From: Medakamo hakoo
Lineage: Eukaryota > Chlorophyta > Trebouxiophyceae > Coccomyxaceae
DNA: 64,000 nt
Direction: 5' to 3'
Assembly (NCBI GenBank): GCA_026636295.1
Contig: CP089460.1
Coordinates: 186,001-250,000 of the forward strand
Shown here: piece after piece, positions 32,925-42,784 of the stretch
Numbering within the stretch: the first letter of the stretch is position 1
Layout of the letters: every line of letters starts with the position of its first letter
The notes under the pieces: generated by a model
What the model was told of the DNA's origin: nothing
Seen by the model: only the letters and a program-made list of their open reading frames with translations
The model's database searches: none
Made by a program: the position numbers and the translations under genes

Positions 32925-34216
32925 ATGACGACCGCACCACCCACGAAAAAACCACGCCCTGCTCCACCGGGCACGTCTAAAGGCAAGGCGGCTGTCACGC
33001 CGGCTAAGGCAGACGCGCCGTCCGACGACGACACAGACGCGACGACGGCTACAAGCACCGACTCCGACGAGCAGCCCTCCTCATCTGATGGCCCGACCGC
33101 GTCCTCCTCTTCCTCTGACGATGAGGACATGTCCGCCTCGTCCGGCGATGAAGGCAAGGACGCCAAAGGAGAGGAGGAAAAGATCACGGTGCGTTATTGT
33201 GTTTTCCTTGTTGGTTTCCACGCATGCCGCCTTTCAACCCGCCGCCTGCGTGGCTGCCTCGCTCTCTCCATCGCATGGGCCCTCATTCGCCCGCGCCCAA
33301 CCTCCACGCCCACCCACAACAACAGGTCGACTTTGAGTTCCACGACCCGGCGCCCATCGACTACCTGGGCGTGCGCACGCTCCTGCTCTCCCTCCTTGAC
33401 GGCGGCACGTTCGACGTCTCCGGCCTCGCGGCGGCGGTCGTCGCGCAGACGCGCGTCGGCACGGTCGTGAAGACGGAGGCGGGTGGGGACCCCATCGCGC
33501 TCATCACGGCGTTCAACACCGATCGCACACCTCGTGGGACGAGTGGTGGCAGTGGCGCGGGCGGGAGCGGGCGTGGCGGCGGCGGCGCGGCGGGCGCGCC
33601 GGGCGCGCCGCCCACCGCCCAGCCCGCCTTCCCCCCCGTCCCGGCCCTCGCCCAGCTGCGGGACTACCTGGCGTCGGCCGCGCCGTCGCCCACCGCCAAA
33701 GCGGCCCTGCTGACGGCGTGGACCGGCCCAGGCACCGGCGTCGTCCTGGCCGAACGCCTGGCGAATGTCCCGCCTCAAATCGCGCCGCCCCTCCACCAGG
33801 CGCTCGCGCTGGAAGTGAAGTGGGCGACGACGGACGAGCCGACGGACGCGGGGAAGGAGTCGTTTAAATTTGAACGCCTCCTCCTTGTGTCGCGCGGGTT
33901 CGTGGAGGTGGGCGGCGGAGACGGCGAGAAAAGCGGAAACGGCGGAGAGCTGGTGGCTGCGGGCGGCAAAAAACCCGGCACGGCCGCCACCACTCCCTCC
34001 CTTGTCTGGGCCCGGCCCGAGGACGAGCATTTCGTCGCCCACGCCGACTGGGCATGGTGGTTCCGTGTTCCCGCCCGCGCGGCCCGGCCCAGTGATGGTT
34101 TGGCTCCTGTGCGAGTCGTGGCCTGTGTGCCCGTGCCCGCAGGGTGGCACGGCGCCAGGCAGGCGCTGGACGCGGCGGTGGGGAACCCTGCGGCGGGGGA
34201 CGATGGAGAAGGGTGA
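32925..34216 (+). CDS. BCCIP: BCCIP/Bcp1-family protein
   Basis: In yeast Bcp1 is a nuclear chaperone and export factor for ribosomal protein uL14 and Mss4; in animals BCCIP binds BRCA2 and p21 and acts in ribosome biogenesis and genome stability. Exons are 32925-33188 and 33326-34216, giving 384 residues (donor GTGCGT, phase 0). The first exon is a Lys/Pro-rich and then Ser/Asp/Glu-rich acidic tail. The fold starts at VDFEFHDPAPIDYLGVRTLL and continues with GTFDVSGLAAAVVAQTRVGT and VVKTE. LAERLANVPPQIAPPLHQAL, VKWATTDEPTDAGKESFKF, ERLLLVSRGF and DEHFVAHADWAWWF are strong family blocks. The stop at 34214 overlaps a GTGAGT, so a further 3' exon cannot be excluded. Confidence 0.85.
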
Positions 34217-34531
34217 GTGAATGGGCGTGGTGTTGCTGTCGAGCTCCCCTGTTATCTTGGCGCCCGCGGCCCGGTCTGTCTGTTCCGCGGCCCGAAAAAA
34301 AGGATGGAGAGAGGCGAAAGGTTGAGCAAAGCCACGGGCGGCCGTTTTGTCTGCGCGCTGCTGCCCTTCACACTTTGGTTGCCGCGCCTCGCCCGCGTCG
34401 ACGCCCTGTCCCCTTTTCGCTCGCCGCACCCGCCCAGGCCACGAGAGCACTCTTGAGCTTGCGCGACTGAGGACGTCGGGCCGGCCGCGCATTGCTTTGT
34501 GCCCCCTTTTCGCCCCAAACCAGGGACCCTA
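34217..34531. other. Intergenic region, BCCIP to isocitrate dehydrogenase
   Basis: 315 bp between two plus-strand genes. It is GC-rich with one A-run (34296-34302); nothing gene-like was seen. Part of it may be the 5' leader of the next gene. Confidence 0.4.
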
Positions 34532-36115
34532 ATGCGCGCCGCGGCCGCCCTCGCGCTCGGCGCGCTCGGCCGTCGCTCGACGGCCGCGTCCCGGTCCGCG
34601 CCCGCCGCCGCGTCCACGACCGCCGCCCGTGGCTTCGCGTCTTCTTCTGATGAGGAGCCGGCGACCGGGCCTTTCACGGCCACGCTCTTCCCGGGCGATG
34701 GTGCGTTTGCGCCCTCGTCCTTGCGATTCTGCGCGCGGCCGCGCGCTCGCGCACGAAGACGGGCAGACCCCCCCTCTCCCCCCCTCACCCTCCATGCATC
34801 CACCCACAGGCATCGGCCCCGAAATCGCCGAGTCCATGAAGTCCATCTTCGCCGCGGCGGGCGTCCCCGTCTCCTGGGACGAACAGCACGTCGGCAAAAC
34901 CGTGGACCCGGCCACCAACTCCATGGTGTCGCGCACCAACCTGGATTCCGTGCTCACCCACCGCATCGGCCTCAAGGGGCCCATGGCCACGCCGATCGGC
35001 AAGGGCCACCGCTCCCTCAACCTGACGCTCCGCAAGGAGCTGCAGCTGTACGCCAATGTGCGCCCCTGCTTTTCCATCCCCGGGTACAAGACGCGCTACG
35101 ACAACGTCAACCTGGTGACCATCCGCGAGAACACAGAGGGCGAGTACAGTGGGGTGCGTTGTGTTCTGTGTGTGAGGTGTTGGGTGTCCGTGTGTTTTGT
35201 CTTACACTGCGCCGGCCGGTGGGGAGGGCGGTCGAGGGCTTGCCTAGGTGCGCCTGGCTTGTGCGCGACGTCCTGCCTCCCGCGCTCTAAAAAGCTCACA
35301 CAAATGCGCCCCCCCAAACGCATCAACAGTTGGAACATGAGGTCGTGCCCGGCGTCGTCGAATCCTTAAAAGTCATCACCCGCGCCGCGTCCACGCGCGT
35401 CGCCCAATACGCGTTCAAGTACGCGCGCGACAATGGGCGGGAGCGGGTGACGGCCGTGCACAAGGCGAACATTCAGAAGCTGGGCGACGGTGCGTTGGTG
35501 GCGTGGCTTGTTTTCCCCATCCATCCATCCATCCATCCATCCATCCATCCATCCATCCATCCATCCATCCAACCCGCTCTCGCTGGTTTGCATCCACTTT
35601 TTATTTCTCCCTCACGCGTTCCCCCTCCCTCCGCTCCCTCCGTTCCAGGCCTGTTCATCAAGTGCTGCCGCGAAGTCGCGGAGGCCTACCCGGACATCGC
35701 GTACGACGAGATGATCGTTGACAACGCGTGCATGCAGCTCGTCTCCAACCCCGCGCCCTTTGACGTCCTGGTCATGCCCAACCTGTACGGCGACATCATT
35801 TCGGACTTGTGCGCGGGGCTGATCGGTGGGTTGGGCCTCACGCCCTCCGGCAACATCGGCGAGGGCGGCCTGGCGCTCATGGAAGCCGTCCACGGCACGG
35901 CGCCGGACATTGCGGGCCAGGACAAGGCCAACCCGACGGCCCTGCTGCTGTCCGGCGTCATGATGTTGCGCCACCTGGGCCGCGCCGCGCCCGCCCAGGC
36001 CATCCAGGACGCGGTGCTGGGCGTCATCGCGGAGGGCAAGTGGCGGACGCGGGACCTGGGCGGGAGTGCGTCCACGTCGGACTTTACAAAGGCCGTGATC
36101 GACAAGCTCAAGTGA
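34532..36115 (+). CDS. IDH5: NAD-isocitrate dehydrogenase, catalytic subunit
   Basis: The catalytic partner of the regulatory subunit encoded at 30.9-32.7 kb. Exons are 34532-34700, 34810-35153, 35330-35489 and 35649-36115, giving 379 residues; all three donors are GTGCGT. The mitochondrial presequence is Arg/Ala/Ser-rich ([20 protein letters not shown]). Core motifs are [19 protein letters not shown], the isocitrate-binding [54 protein letters not shown], the metal-binding [20 protein letters not shown] and the NAD-binding [20 protein letters not shown]. All catalytic residues expected of this class appear present. Intron 3 holds a (CCAT)n repeat. The symbol follows Arabidopsis naming. Confidence 0.94.
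35517..35571. repeat. (CCAT)n microsatellite in intron 3 of the catalytic IDH gene
   Basis: About 13 perfect tetranucleotide units within the 159-nt intron; the read frame makes repetitive SIHP-type peptides that are not real. Confidence 0.95.
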
Positions 36116-36320
36116 AGGGAGGGGAATGAAGGTGTGGGTGGGGGATGCAGTGCTTTTGAGCATGGTGTGGGCGTGGGGAATGGGGGGAGTTGGGGCTGCG
36201 TGCGTGCGTGGGTCCCCGGTGCCCAGGAGCGTGTGTGCGTGTGTGGGAAAAAGAGAGGAAAAAAAAAACACCCGTCGTTTTGTCGGCTTCTCACAAACAC
36301 ACCCACACGCGGAACGACGT

Positions 36321-36356
<36 letters not shown>

Positions 36357-36603
36357 ACGGCCTCCGATTCTCCCACGCGCTCCTTTTTCTGCTCGCACAC
36401 ACGCGCACGCACCCCGCTCATCAAAAGGAAAAAAAGAGACACAAGCAAAAAAGGCGCTTCCCATCCAGCAGCGCTCGACCGGGGGCCGGTTTCCTATCCC
36501 ATCCACCCTGTCCCATCAAAACAGACTGGAAAAGCACCTCCGGTCGAACAGCCGCCCATCCCGTCGCCCACCCGGCGCGTCCAACACACCCCTCTTTCCC
36601 TCC
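36116..36603. other. Convergent intergenic region, IDH/VDAC
   Basis: 488 bp between two stop codons. It includes a 35-nt G-run, A-runs at 36259-36268 and 36429-36435, and GT-rich sequence. No gene was recognised. Confidence 0.5.
36321..36355. repeat. 35-nt G homopolymer
   Basis: The longest uninterrupted homopolymer of the window. Confidence 0.95.
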
Positions 36604-37924
36604 TCAGTTGGCCAGGGCCAGGTTCACGCCCACCTTGGGCGGCGCGTCCAGGTTGGTCGCGTCAAACTGGGAGGACAGGGCAATGCGCGACAGCGGGGTG
36701 AGCTCCTGTTCGTACAACAGGGACGTGATGCCGGACGAGTCCAGGCGGACCTTGGCCAGGGCGCCGTTGTCCAGGATCTTGCCGTAGCCCAGGGCGAACG
36801 CCGTGTCGGCCGACCCGTCCAGGGAGCGCGTGACTTCGGCGCCGGCGACCGTGCGGCCGTCCAGGTTGTGGGCGTACCCCAGCTTCAGGGACCGGCCCAT
36901 GTCCGTCAGCAGCGCGGACGCCTGGTAGTCCGGGCGGGTCAGGGCCGTGCCCAGCGACCAGGCCGACAGGGCCTTGCCGCCGTTTTCGGCGGTGAAGCCG
37001 CCGCCCAGGGTGACGTCGCCGACCGCGGTCGTGGCCGACGCTTCCACCTTGGGCGAGCCCGTCAGGCCGATGCCGGCCTTGGCGTTGAAGCCCGGGCGCA
37101 CGTAGTCCAGGCCCAGCTTGGCGGTGTTGACGTCCGGCAGGGTGCCGGACAGGGACAGGGCCAGGCCGGGCGCGACGTCGGCGACGGTGGCGGTGGTGAC
37201 GACCTTGCCGCCCGCGCCGATGGACGCGGCCAGGCCGTACCGTTTGTTCTTCCACGCGGCCTTCAGCGCGTTCTCCACGCGGTCTTCTTTCTTGGTGGTG
37301 GTGGCGGTGAAGGTCTGTGGTGGGTGGTGGGGTTGGTGGGGTGGGAGGGAGTGGGCGCGTGAGTGGGGGGAGAGAGGGAGGGGGCGTGAGGGTGGTGGTG
37401 GAGATGGGGGAACGGGCGGGGGGTGCTGTGTCGCCGAACGATCGACCGTGCGTTGGCTCTTCTCTCCCGTGAACGGGCGACCACGGAGGCAAAACCCTCC
37501 CCACCCACGGCCAATGGGTGCGCTGGCGTCCACAAATGGCTCCTACAGCCGCACGCGCATCGCCCCCGGCGTGCAAGGTGGTGCACGCAAGCCCGAAAAA
37601 CGAAAAAAACGGCAAAGCGCGCCGAAAAGTTTTGATGGGGCGCGTGCGCCCGTCTCCTCTCTCCGCCCACGAACGAAACAAAACCAACGCACCACGCCGT
37701 CCGCGGTGCGCGTCTCCAGGGACGCGACCTGGTTGTACTGGAACTGGCCGGTGCGGCCGCCGTACAGCAGCTCTGTTGTTGGGTTGGTCGGTGCGTGAGA
37801 GAGAGTCGCTGCGTTTTTTTTTCTTCTTCTCCCTCTCGCATCGCCAAAAAAAAACGCAGTCTGATCGCTTACCGCGCGTGGGCCGGTTGAGGTCACCAAA
37901 GGCCGGAATAGCGGCGGCGGCCAT
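36604..37924 (-). CDS. VDAC: Mitochondrial porin (VDAC)
   Basis: The voltage-dependent anion channel is the main metabolite pore of the mitochondrial outer membrane. Exons (minus) are 37924-37873, 37772-37693 and 37314-36604, giving 280 residues, the usual length. The N-terminus MAAAAIPAFGDLNRPTR matches the start of plant/fungal porins in position. ELLYGGRTGQFQYNQVASLE begins the strands. TFTATTTKKEDRVENALKAA and the alternating hydrophobic strands to the end (AKVRLDSSGITSLLYEQELT; PPKVGVNLALAN) fit the 19-strand barrel. GLNA is represented by KLGYAHNLDGRTVAG. Donors are GTAAGC and GTGCGT. The gene is divergent from the small mitochondrial protein at 38194. Confidence 0.88.
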
Positions 37925-38193
37925 GTCGATTTTTTGAGTGTAGGTAGTAAGGGGGATGGAGGGGGTGGACGTGTTTTTCTGAGTGAGGCAACGTGTGCTT
38001 TGCCGCTGGTCGGTCACTCCTCTCACTTTTCTTTTTCTCCCGTTTTGCAGCCGACACCAACAGGCGTGCTGCCGCTCAGCCTGGCCTCCTCTGTTCACCG
38101 ATCATTGCTCTCCTAGTAGCTCAGACACGCCAGCCCCCAGCGAGCTTAGGCACAGGACCAGAACTGCATCCCTCCGCCCGCACGACTCGTCCA

Positions 38194-38739
38194 ATGTTGC
38201 CACCACCTCTCGCTCGCCTGGCCGCGGCGCTGGCCGCCCGGTCGACGTCCGCGTTGGCAACAACGACCGGCCACAGCAGCCAGTCGTCCGCCCTGCAGGC
38301 CGGGCGCCGCGGCCTGGCCTCCAACGCCGCAGGTAAGAGAAAAAAAGGGAGTGGAGGAGCGCGGCCGGCGCGGGCCCTGTGTTCTCAACCTGGAGTGCTG
38401 TCTCTCATTTCCATCCGTCCATCCCCCCGTCCCCTCACCGTCCCAAACACAGAAAAGCGCCGGGACGTCCCGGCCGAGTCAGGCGACGACGACGACGGCC
38501 CCTGGCCGGAACAGCCGGCCGGCCCACCACCGGATCCGCCGTCCGCGGCCGCCACCCTCGGCGCAATGGGCGCTGGGGCGTTGGGCGCTGCAGCCGTCGC
38601 GGCCGCGGGCGTGCTCGTGGTTTTTCAGATGGCGGGCGCGGTCGCCAAGGGAGCGGGGCGGAGTGTGGTCGCGGACGAGAGTGAGGGCGGCGGCAAGGCC
38701 GCCGCCTCAAGGCGGCGGGGTGGGGAGGGCGAGGAGTGA
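38194..38739 (+). CDS. Small single-span, probably mitochondrial, protein
   Basis: Exons are 38194-38332 and 38453-38739, giving 141 residues (donor GTAAGA, phase-1 junction). The first 45 residues look like a mitochondrial presequence: MLPPPLARLAAALAARSTSA, with Arg/Ser/Ala and a GRRGLAS site. An acidic-Pro stretch follows (SGDDDDGPWPEQPAG). One hydrophobic helix follows (GALGAAAVAAAGVLVVFQMA), with a Lys/Arg/Glu tail. No family is recognised. It is head-to-head with VDAC, 269 bp apart, suggesting joint expression. Confidence 0.55.
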   Translation: MLPPPLARLAAALAARSTSALATTTGHSSQSSALQAGRRGLASNAAGKRKKGSGGARPARALCSQPGVLSLISIRPSPRPLTVPNTEKRRDVPAESGDDDDGPWPEQPAGPPPDPPSAAATLGAMGAGALGAAAVAAAGVLVVFQMAGAVAKGAGRSVVADESEGGGKAAASRRRGGEGEE

Positions 38740-38952
38740 GTCGTGACAGCCGTCACGGCGGCGAGAGGAGGTGTGAAAAAATAATGAAAACGAGGGTTTG
38801 GGGTTGGTCACCGTCAGAGGCACAAATTGCCCGCCCGCCGTCCGCGCACGCTCCGCCCACGCCACACAACGACCTCCCCTCCTCACAACCGGGAAGGCGA
38901 CTGTTTCAAGCTCACAGCCAGCGCAAAAAGGTAAGGAAAAAGACCGGGAGCG

Positions 38953-39870
38953 ATGCCGGGCGCGCCCGAAGCAACGACGGCGACGCCCGCCCACCCTGCA
39001 GCTTCCGATGACACGGGCGGTGCCGCGCCCGCCGCGGCGGCCTGCGCGGGCGGCACGGCCGTCGGCTGCGCGCCCGACGCCATCTTCAAGCAAGCCTACA
39101 ACGTGTACGACCGCATCGTCCAGGTCGGGCTGCTGGGCCACTCCACGCTGGCGGGCGCGGCCGTGGCGGCGCTCCAGGGGTTGCAGCGCCGCAAGGACGG
39201 ACGCGGCCCGCTGGCCGTCCTGGACGCGGGCTGCGGCGACGCCGGGGCGTTGGCCGCTGCTTTGGCCGCTGCCGGCGGGTCGGCCCTCGTCTCCGCCTAC
39301 GACGGCCTGGACGCGTCCGCGCCGGCTTTGGCAGCGGCGCTGCCCACCGTGCAGGCAGCGCTGGGCCCGTCCGCGACCGTCCGCACGGCCGTGGGCGACC
39401 TGCTCGCGCACGTGACTGGCGGGCCCGGCGTCGCGTCCGTGCGTGCGATGCCCCCTCCCGCGCACGGCTACGACGCCATCCTGTCCACGCTGGCCCTGCA
39501 CCACCTGGATTCGGCGGGAAAGACGGCGTGGGTGGGCGCGGCCGCGGCGCTGCTCGCGCCCGGCGGCGTGCTGGTGATCGGCGACGTCTTCCTGGACGGC
39601 GCCGGCGACTCCGTCCCCGCGTGGCGGTCCCGGTCCTGCGCCCGCATCAAGGACGAGTGGCCGGCCGCCTCGGGCTTGCCGCCGGCCGAGTGCGAGGGCC
39701 TGGCCTCGCACGTCGGCGCGTGCGACGTCCCCGAAACCCTGGCTTTTTACGAGCGCGCCGCGGCGGCCGCTGGGTTGGAGTGCGCCCTCGTCGCGGAGAC
39801 GGACCCGGCCGCGTGCGGTGGGGCGGCCATCCCGTGCAAGACGGTCGTGCTGAGAGCTGCGCGGGCGTGA
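38953..39870 (+). CDS. Class I SAM-dependent methyltransferase
   Basis: A single exon of 305 residues. After an Ala-rich lead comes DAIFKQAYNVYDRIVQVGLL, then the SAM-binding motif AVLDAGCGDAGALAAALAAA. The acidic end of strand 2 is SAYDGLD. Motif II is YDAILSTLALHHLDSAGKTA, followed by LLAPGGVLVIGDVFLDG (motif III). The substrate is unknown; the fold resembles small-molecule methyltransferases of the Methyltransf_11/25 kind. The tail contains several cysteines. It lies on the same strand as the WD40 gene, 148 bp downstream of its stop. Confidence 0.7.
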   Translation: MPGAPEATTATPAHPAASDDTGGAAPAAAACAGGTAVGCAPDAIFKQAYNVYDRIVQVGLLGHSTLAGAAVAALQGLQRRKDGRGPLAVLDAGCGDAGALAAALAAAGGSALVSAYDGLDASAPALAAALPTVQAALGPSATVRTAVGDLLAHVTGGPGVASVRAMPPPAHGYDAILSTLALHHLDSAGKTAWVGAAAALLAPGGVLVIGDVFLDGAGDSVPAWRSRSCARIKDEWPAASGLPPAECEGLASHVGACDVPETLAFYERAAAAAGLECALVAETDPAACGGAAIPCKTVVLRAARA

Positions 39871-40018
39871 GGTGGGGTTGCATGATTTGCGGGCGGGCGG
39901 GGTGTTGTCCTCTTTTACAGTCCTCCCCCCTCGCGCGCGTGCCCGTCTGCCTTCCAGTCACACTGCCACCATCCCCGCCCCTCCTCTTCAAAAACGCCCG
40001 CCCTCTCTTTTCCGCCTC

Positions 40019-42580
40019 ATGCGCGCGCCTGCGCCCCCGTCTCCCTCTCGCCCCGGCCGCCCAGGCGCCGCCTCGCCGACGCCGGGCGCCCGCCCGCTGG
40101 GCGTGGCGGCGACCGCGACGGCCGCGCCGGTTGCGGCCACACCCGCGCCGCCTGTGCAGCCCTCCCGCCCTCCCCCCGCCACGCCGCCGCCGCTGGAGCC
40201 ACCGGCGCCCGTCGCCGCGGCCGACGACGAAAGAGAGGTGACCCTGACCCTGACCGCATTCGACCCGACGGCGGCCGGCCCGGCGGCCGTCCACTTCGTC
40301 CCTCCTGGCGGCGGCGGCGGCCCGGGCGGGTGGGCGAGTGGCGCCCCCCCCTCTGCCTTGCTCTCCCGTGCGGCCGCGGCTTGGGCGCCGTCGGCGCCCG
40401 CGCCGCACAAGCCCGGCTCCACCGGCAGCACTGGCGGTGGCGCGTTCGGGCCTCGGGGCAGGGGCGTTCAAGCGGGCGGGCGCGGGTCCGGCGGCGGCAC
40501 GGCTGACGCGTGCGTCCAGCGGCCCGGACCGGCGCGCGCCGAGGCGGGCGTGGACGGCGGCCCCCCCGCCACCGCCGCGACCGTCCCGCCGCCCGCCTCC
40601 CCTCCCTGGGCGGGCCTGGCGGCCGCGGCGGCTGCCCTGGCCCGCGCTGCCGCGGCCTCCACCCCTGCCCTGGCCGGCCCGGCGGCCGACGCGGCGGGGT
40701 GGGAGGACCCCTCGGACGCGGCCCGCCCTGCGTCTGCCTCCTTCCTCCCGCTGTGGAGCCTGGCCCCGCCCGCGTCCCTGGCGCCGGCGGCGGCCGGCGG
40801 CAGCCGGGCTGCTGCGGGCACCACGACCCGGCCGCGGCCGCATCCGCCCGCGCCCGCCCTGTCCGTCTCCGCGCTGGAGTGGTGGAGCCCGCCTCTGCCC
40901 GCCCCGCCGTCCCCGCCCCTCCTCGCCGTCGGCTACTGCAGCGCGGCGTCCGGCCCAGCCCACGCGCCCGGTGGGGGGTGGGCCCTGTTTGATCCCGTGC
41001 GCGCGGCGGGCGGGCCGGCGGCCTGCCCGCCCCTGGCGTCGGCGCGGACGGCCGCGGGCGTGTGCGCGCTCTGCATCTCGCCCGCCGCCGCCACCGCCGC
41101 CGCCCTCCGCCTGGCCACGGGCCACGCCGACGGGTCGGTGTCCCTGTGGCAGGTGGGCGAGGGCGGTGACGCGGCCTGCATTGCCCGGTCCTCCCCAGTG
41201 GCGGGCGGCCAGCACGCGGGCGCGGTGTCGGCCGTGCGGTGGCTGGCAGACAGTGGCGGCGGCGGCGGCGGCGGCGGTGGGAGCGCGGCGTCGACCACCA
41301 CCACGCCTTTGCCGGTCCTGGCCTCCACCGCGGCGGACGGCCTGGTCTGCCTGTGGACGCTGGAAGCGGGGGGTGGGAGCGAGGGCCCCGCCACGCTGGT
41401 GGCGCGCCCCTTTGCCCTGCTGCCGCCGACGCCAGACGGCGGCGGGCTGACCGACCCGCTCGCGGCGGCGTCGGAAGGCAGCGGCGCCGCCGGTCCCACG
41501 CAACAACCCAGTCCCGGCCGCGTCGGCGGGACGGGCCTGGACCTGGCGGCTGGGCCGGGTGGGCCGCACCTCCTCGTCTCCGACGACGGCGGCGGCGCGC
41601 GGGTGCTGGGCCTCGGGTCGGGCCCGGGCGCGCGCACGTGGCTGCGGCCGGCCGTCGGCGGCGGCGGCGGCTCGCCCTGCACCTCAACCACGCCCCTGTC
41701 CGCGGCTAAATGGTGCCCGCTGAGTGGCGGGGCGTCTGCGTCTTCATCGTTGCCCGCCGCCCTGACGGCGGGCTTCGACGGCCGGCTGCGCCTGTGGGCG
41801 CCGCCCGCGCTCACCGGCGGTGGTGGTGGGCCGACCGCAAGCGCGACGTCCCCCACTCCTTCGCCCGCGGCCGTCTTCGACTTGGGCGCGCCAATCACGG
41901 ACGCGGCCTGGCTGTGCGGGGCGCCCGGGCCTGGCGTGGGCGGTGGCAGCACGGCCGGCGGCCCTCCACCGCCGCCTCCGCTGTCGTTCGTCGCGACTCT
42001 GGCCGACGGCCGCCTGGCCGGGTGGGAGCTGACGCGCCGGCCGGGAGGCCCCCTCGCCCTCCAGCGCGTCGTCCGGGCGGGGGTCCGCCCCACGCGCGTG
42101 GCCGCGTCTCCGCCTGGCAGGGCGTGGGGCAGCGCGGCGTCGTCAAGCTGGGCGCCTGGCGCGGCCCTGCTGGTGGCCGTCGGCGACGACAGGGGGCGGG
42201 TGAGCGTGCTCAAGCCGTCGCCCAACTTGCGCGGTCCGCTGGTCGGTGGCGCGGCGCGCGGCGCGGACGGCGGCGGCGGGGGTGGTGGGTCGGCGGCCAA
42301 GGCCGTGCCGTTTGCCGTGGCGGGCCGGGCGGGTGCTCATGCCAACAGTCGGGCGGCCGCGGCGGCGGCCCTGCTCGCCGCCGTGGCCGTCCCGCCTGAA
42401 GAGGGCGAGGGCGGCGCGGCCACGGCCGCCGCCGAAGCCGCGGCCGAAGAAGACGGCGGTGCGACGACCGCCCCTCCGCCGCCGCCGCTGTCTCCGCCTG
42501 CCGCGGCTGTCGCATCATCCGCTTCCCGGCTGACCGGCGTGCTGGCCGACCTGCGCGCGGGAGGGTCCGGCGAAGAATGA
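40019..42580 (+). CDS. WD40-repeat protein (dynein intermediate-chain-like, tentative)
   Basis: A single exon of 853 residues starting at the ATG at 40019. The first 300 residues are Pro/Ala/Gly-rich. Then beta-propeller-like units follow: ALRLATGHADGSVSLWQVGE, AGAVSAVRWLAD with VLASTAADGLVCLWTLEAGG, LSAAKWCPLSGG with LTAGFDGRLRLWAP, and PLSFVATLADGRLAGWELTR. The order of SVSALEWW, LLAVGYCSAA, GGWALFDP and then a low-copy repeat recalls dynein intermediate chains (LAVGY followed by a GxxxxW block). That is only an impression, and no light-chain-binding motif was seen. The start could lie further upstream, but 39871-40018 carries no earlier ATG in frame. Confidence 0.6.
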   Translation: MRAPAPPSPSRPGRPGAASPTPGARPLGVAATATAAPVAATPAPPVQPSRPPPATPPPLEPPAPVAAADDEREVTLTLTAFDPTAAGPAAVHFVPPGGGGGPGGWASGAPPSALLSRAAAAWAPSAPAPHKPGSTGSTGGGAFGPRGRGVQAGGRGSGGGTADACVQRPGPARAEAGVDGGPPATAATVPPPASPPWAGLAAAAAALARAAAASTPALAGPAADAAGWEDPSDAARPASASFLPLWSLAPPASLAPAAAGGSRAAAGTTTRPRPHPPAPALSVSALEWWSPPLPAPPSPPLLAVGYCSAASGPAHAPGGGWALFDPVRAAGGPAACPPLASARTAAGVCALCISPAAATAAALRLATGHADGSVSLWQVGEGGDAACIARSSPVAGGQHAGAVSAVRWLADSGGGGGGGGGSAASTTTTPLPVLASTAADGLVCLWTLEAGGGSEGPATLVARPFALLPPTPDGGGLTDPLAAASEGSGAAGPTQQPSPGRVGGTGLDLAAGPGGPHLLVSDDGGGARVLGLGSGPGARTWLRPAVGGGGGSPCTSTTPLSAAKWCPLSGGASASSSLPAALTAGFDGRLRLWAPPALTGGGGGPTASATSPTPSPAAVFDLGAPITDAAWLCGAPGPGVGGGSTAGGPPPPPPLSFVATLADGRLAGWELTRRPGGPLALQRVVRAGVRPTRVAASPPGRAWGSAASSSWAPGAALLVAVGDDRGRVSVLKPSPNLRGPLVGGAARGADGGGGGGGSAAKAVPFAVAGRAGAHANSRAAAAAALLAAVAVPPEEGEGGAATAAAEAAAEEDGGATTAPPPPPLSPPAAAVASSASRLTGVLADLRAGGSGEE

Positions 42581-42702
42581 GGGCGGGATGGAAACGGGGT
42601 TGGCAAAATGGCGGGTCAGCAAAAAGAAAAAAAAGGCGTGACACACCACGGGAGGGGGATCACCTCCTCACACGGCCCCCCCCACCCCACCCCTCCCCCC
42701 CT

Positions 42703-42714
42703 CCCCATATGGGG
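42703..42714. repeat. 12-bp palindrome CCCCATATGGGG
   Basis: A perfect inverted repeat in a C-rich convergent gap between the WD40 gene and the secreted protein gene. Function unknown. Confidence 0.5.
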
Positions 42715-42784
42715 ACCCCCCGCCCGCCCACTCTCTATCTTTCAACACGGCTAACGTAAAGGCAACTAAAAAAGCCCCCCAGTC

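Noticed and set aside
35517-35571. Regular repeat that could suggest a CRISPR-like array or a SIHP-repeat protein
   Set aside because: It is a simple tetranucleotide microsatellite inside an intron.
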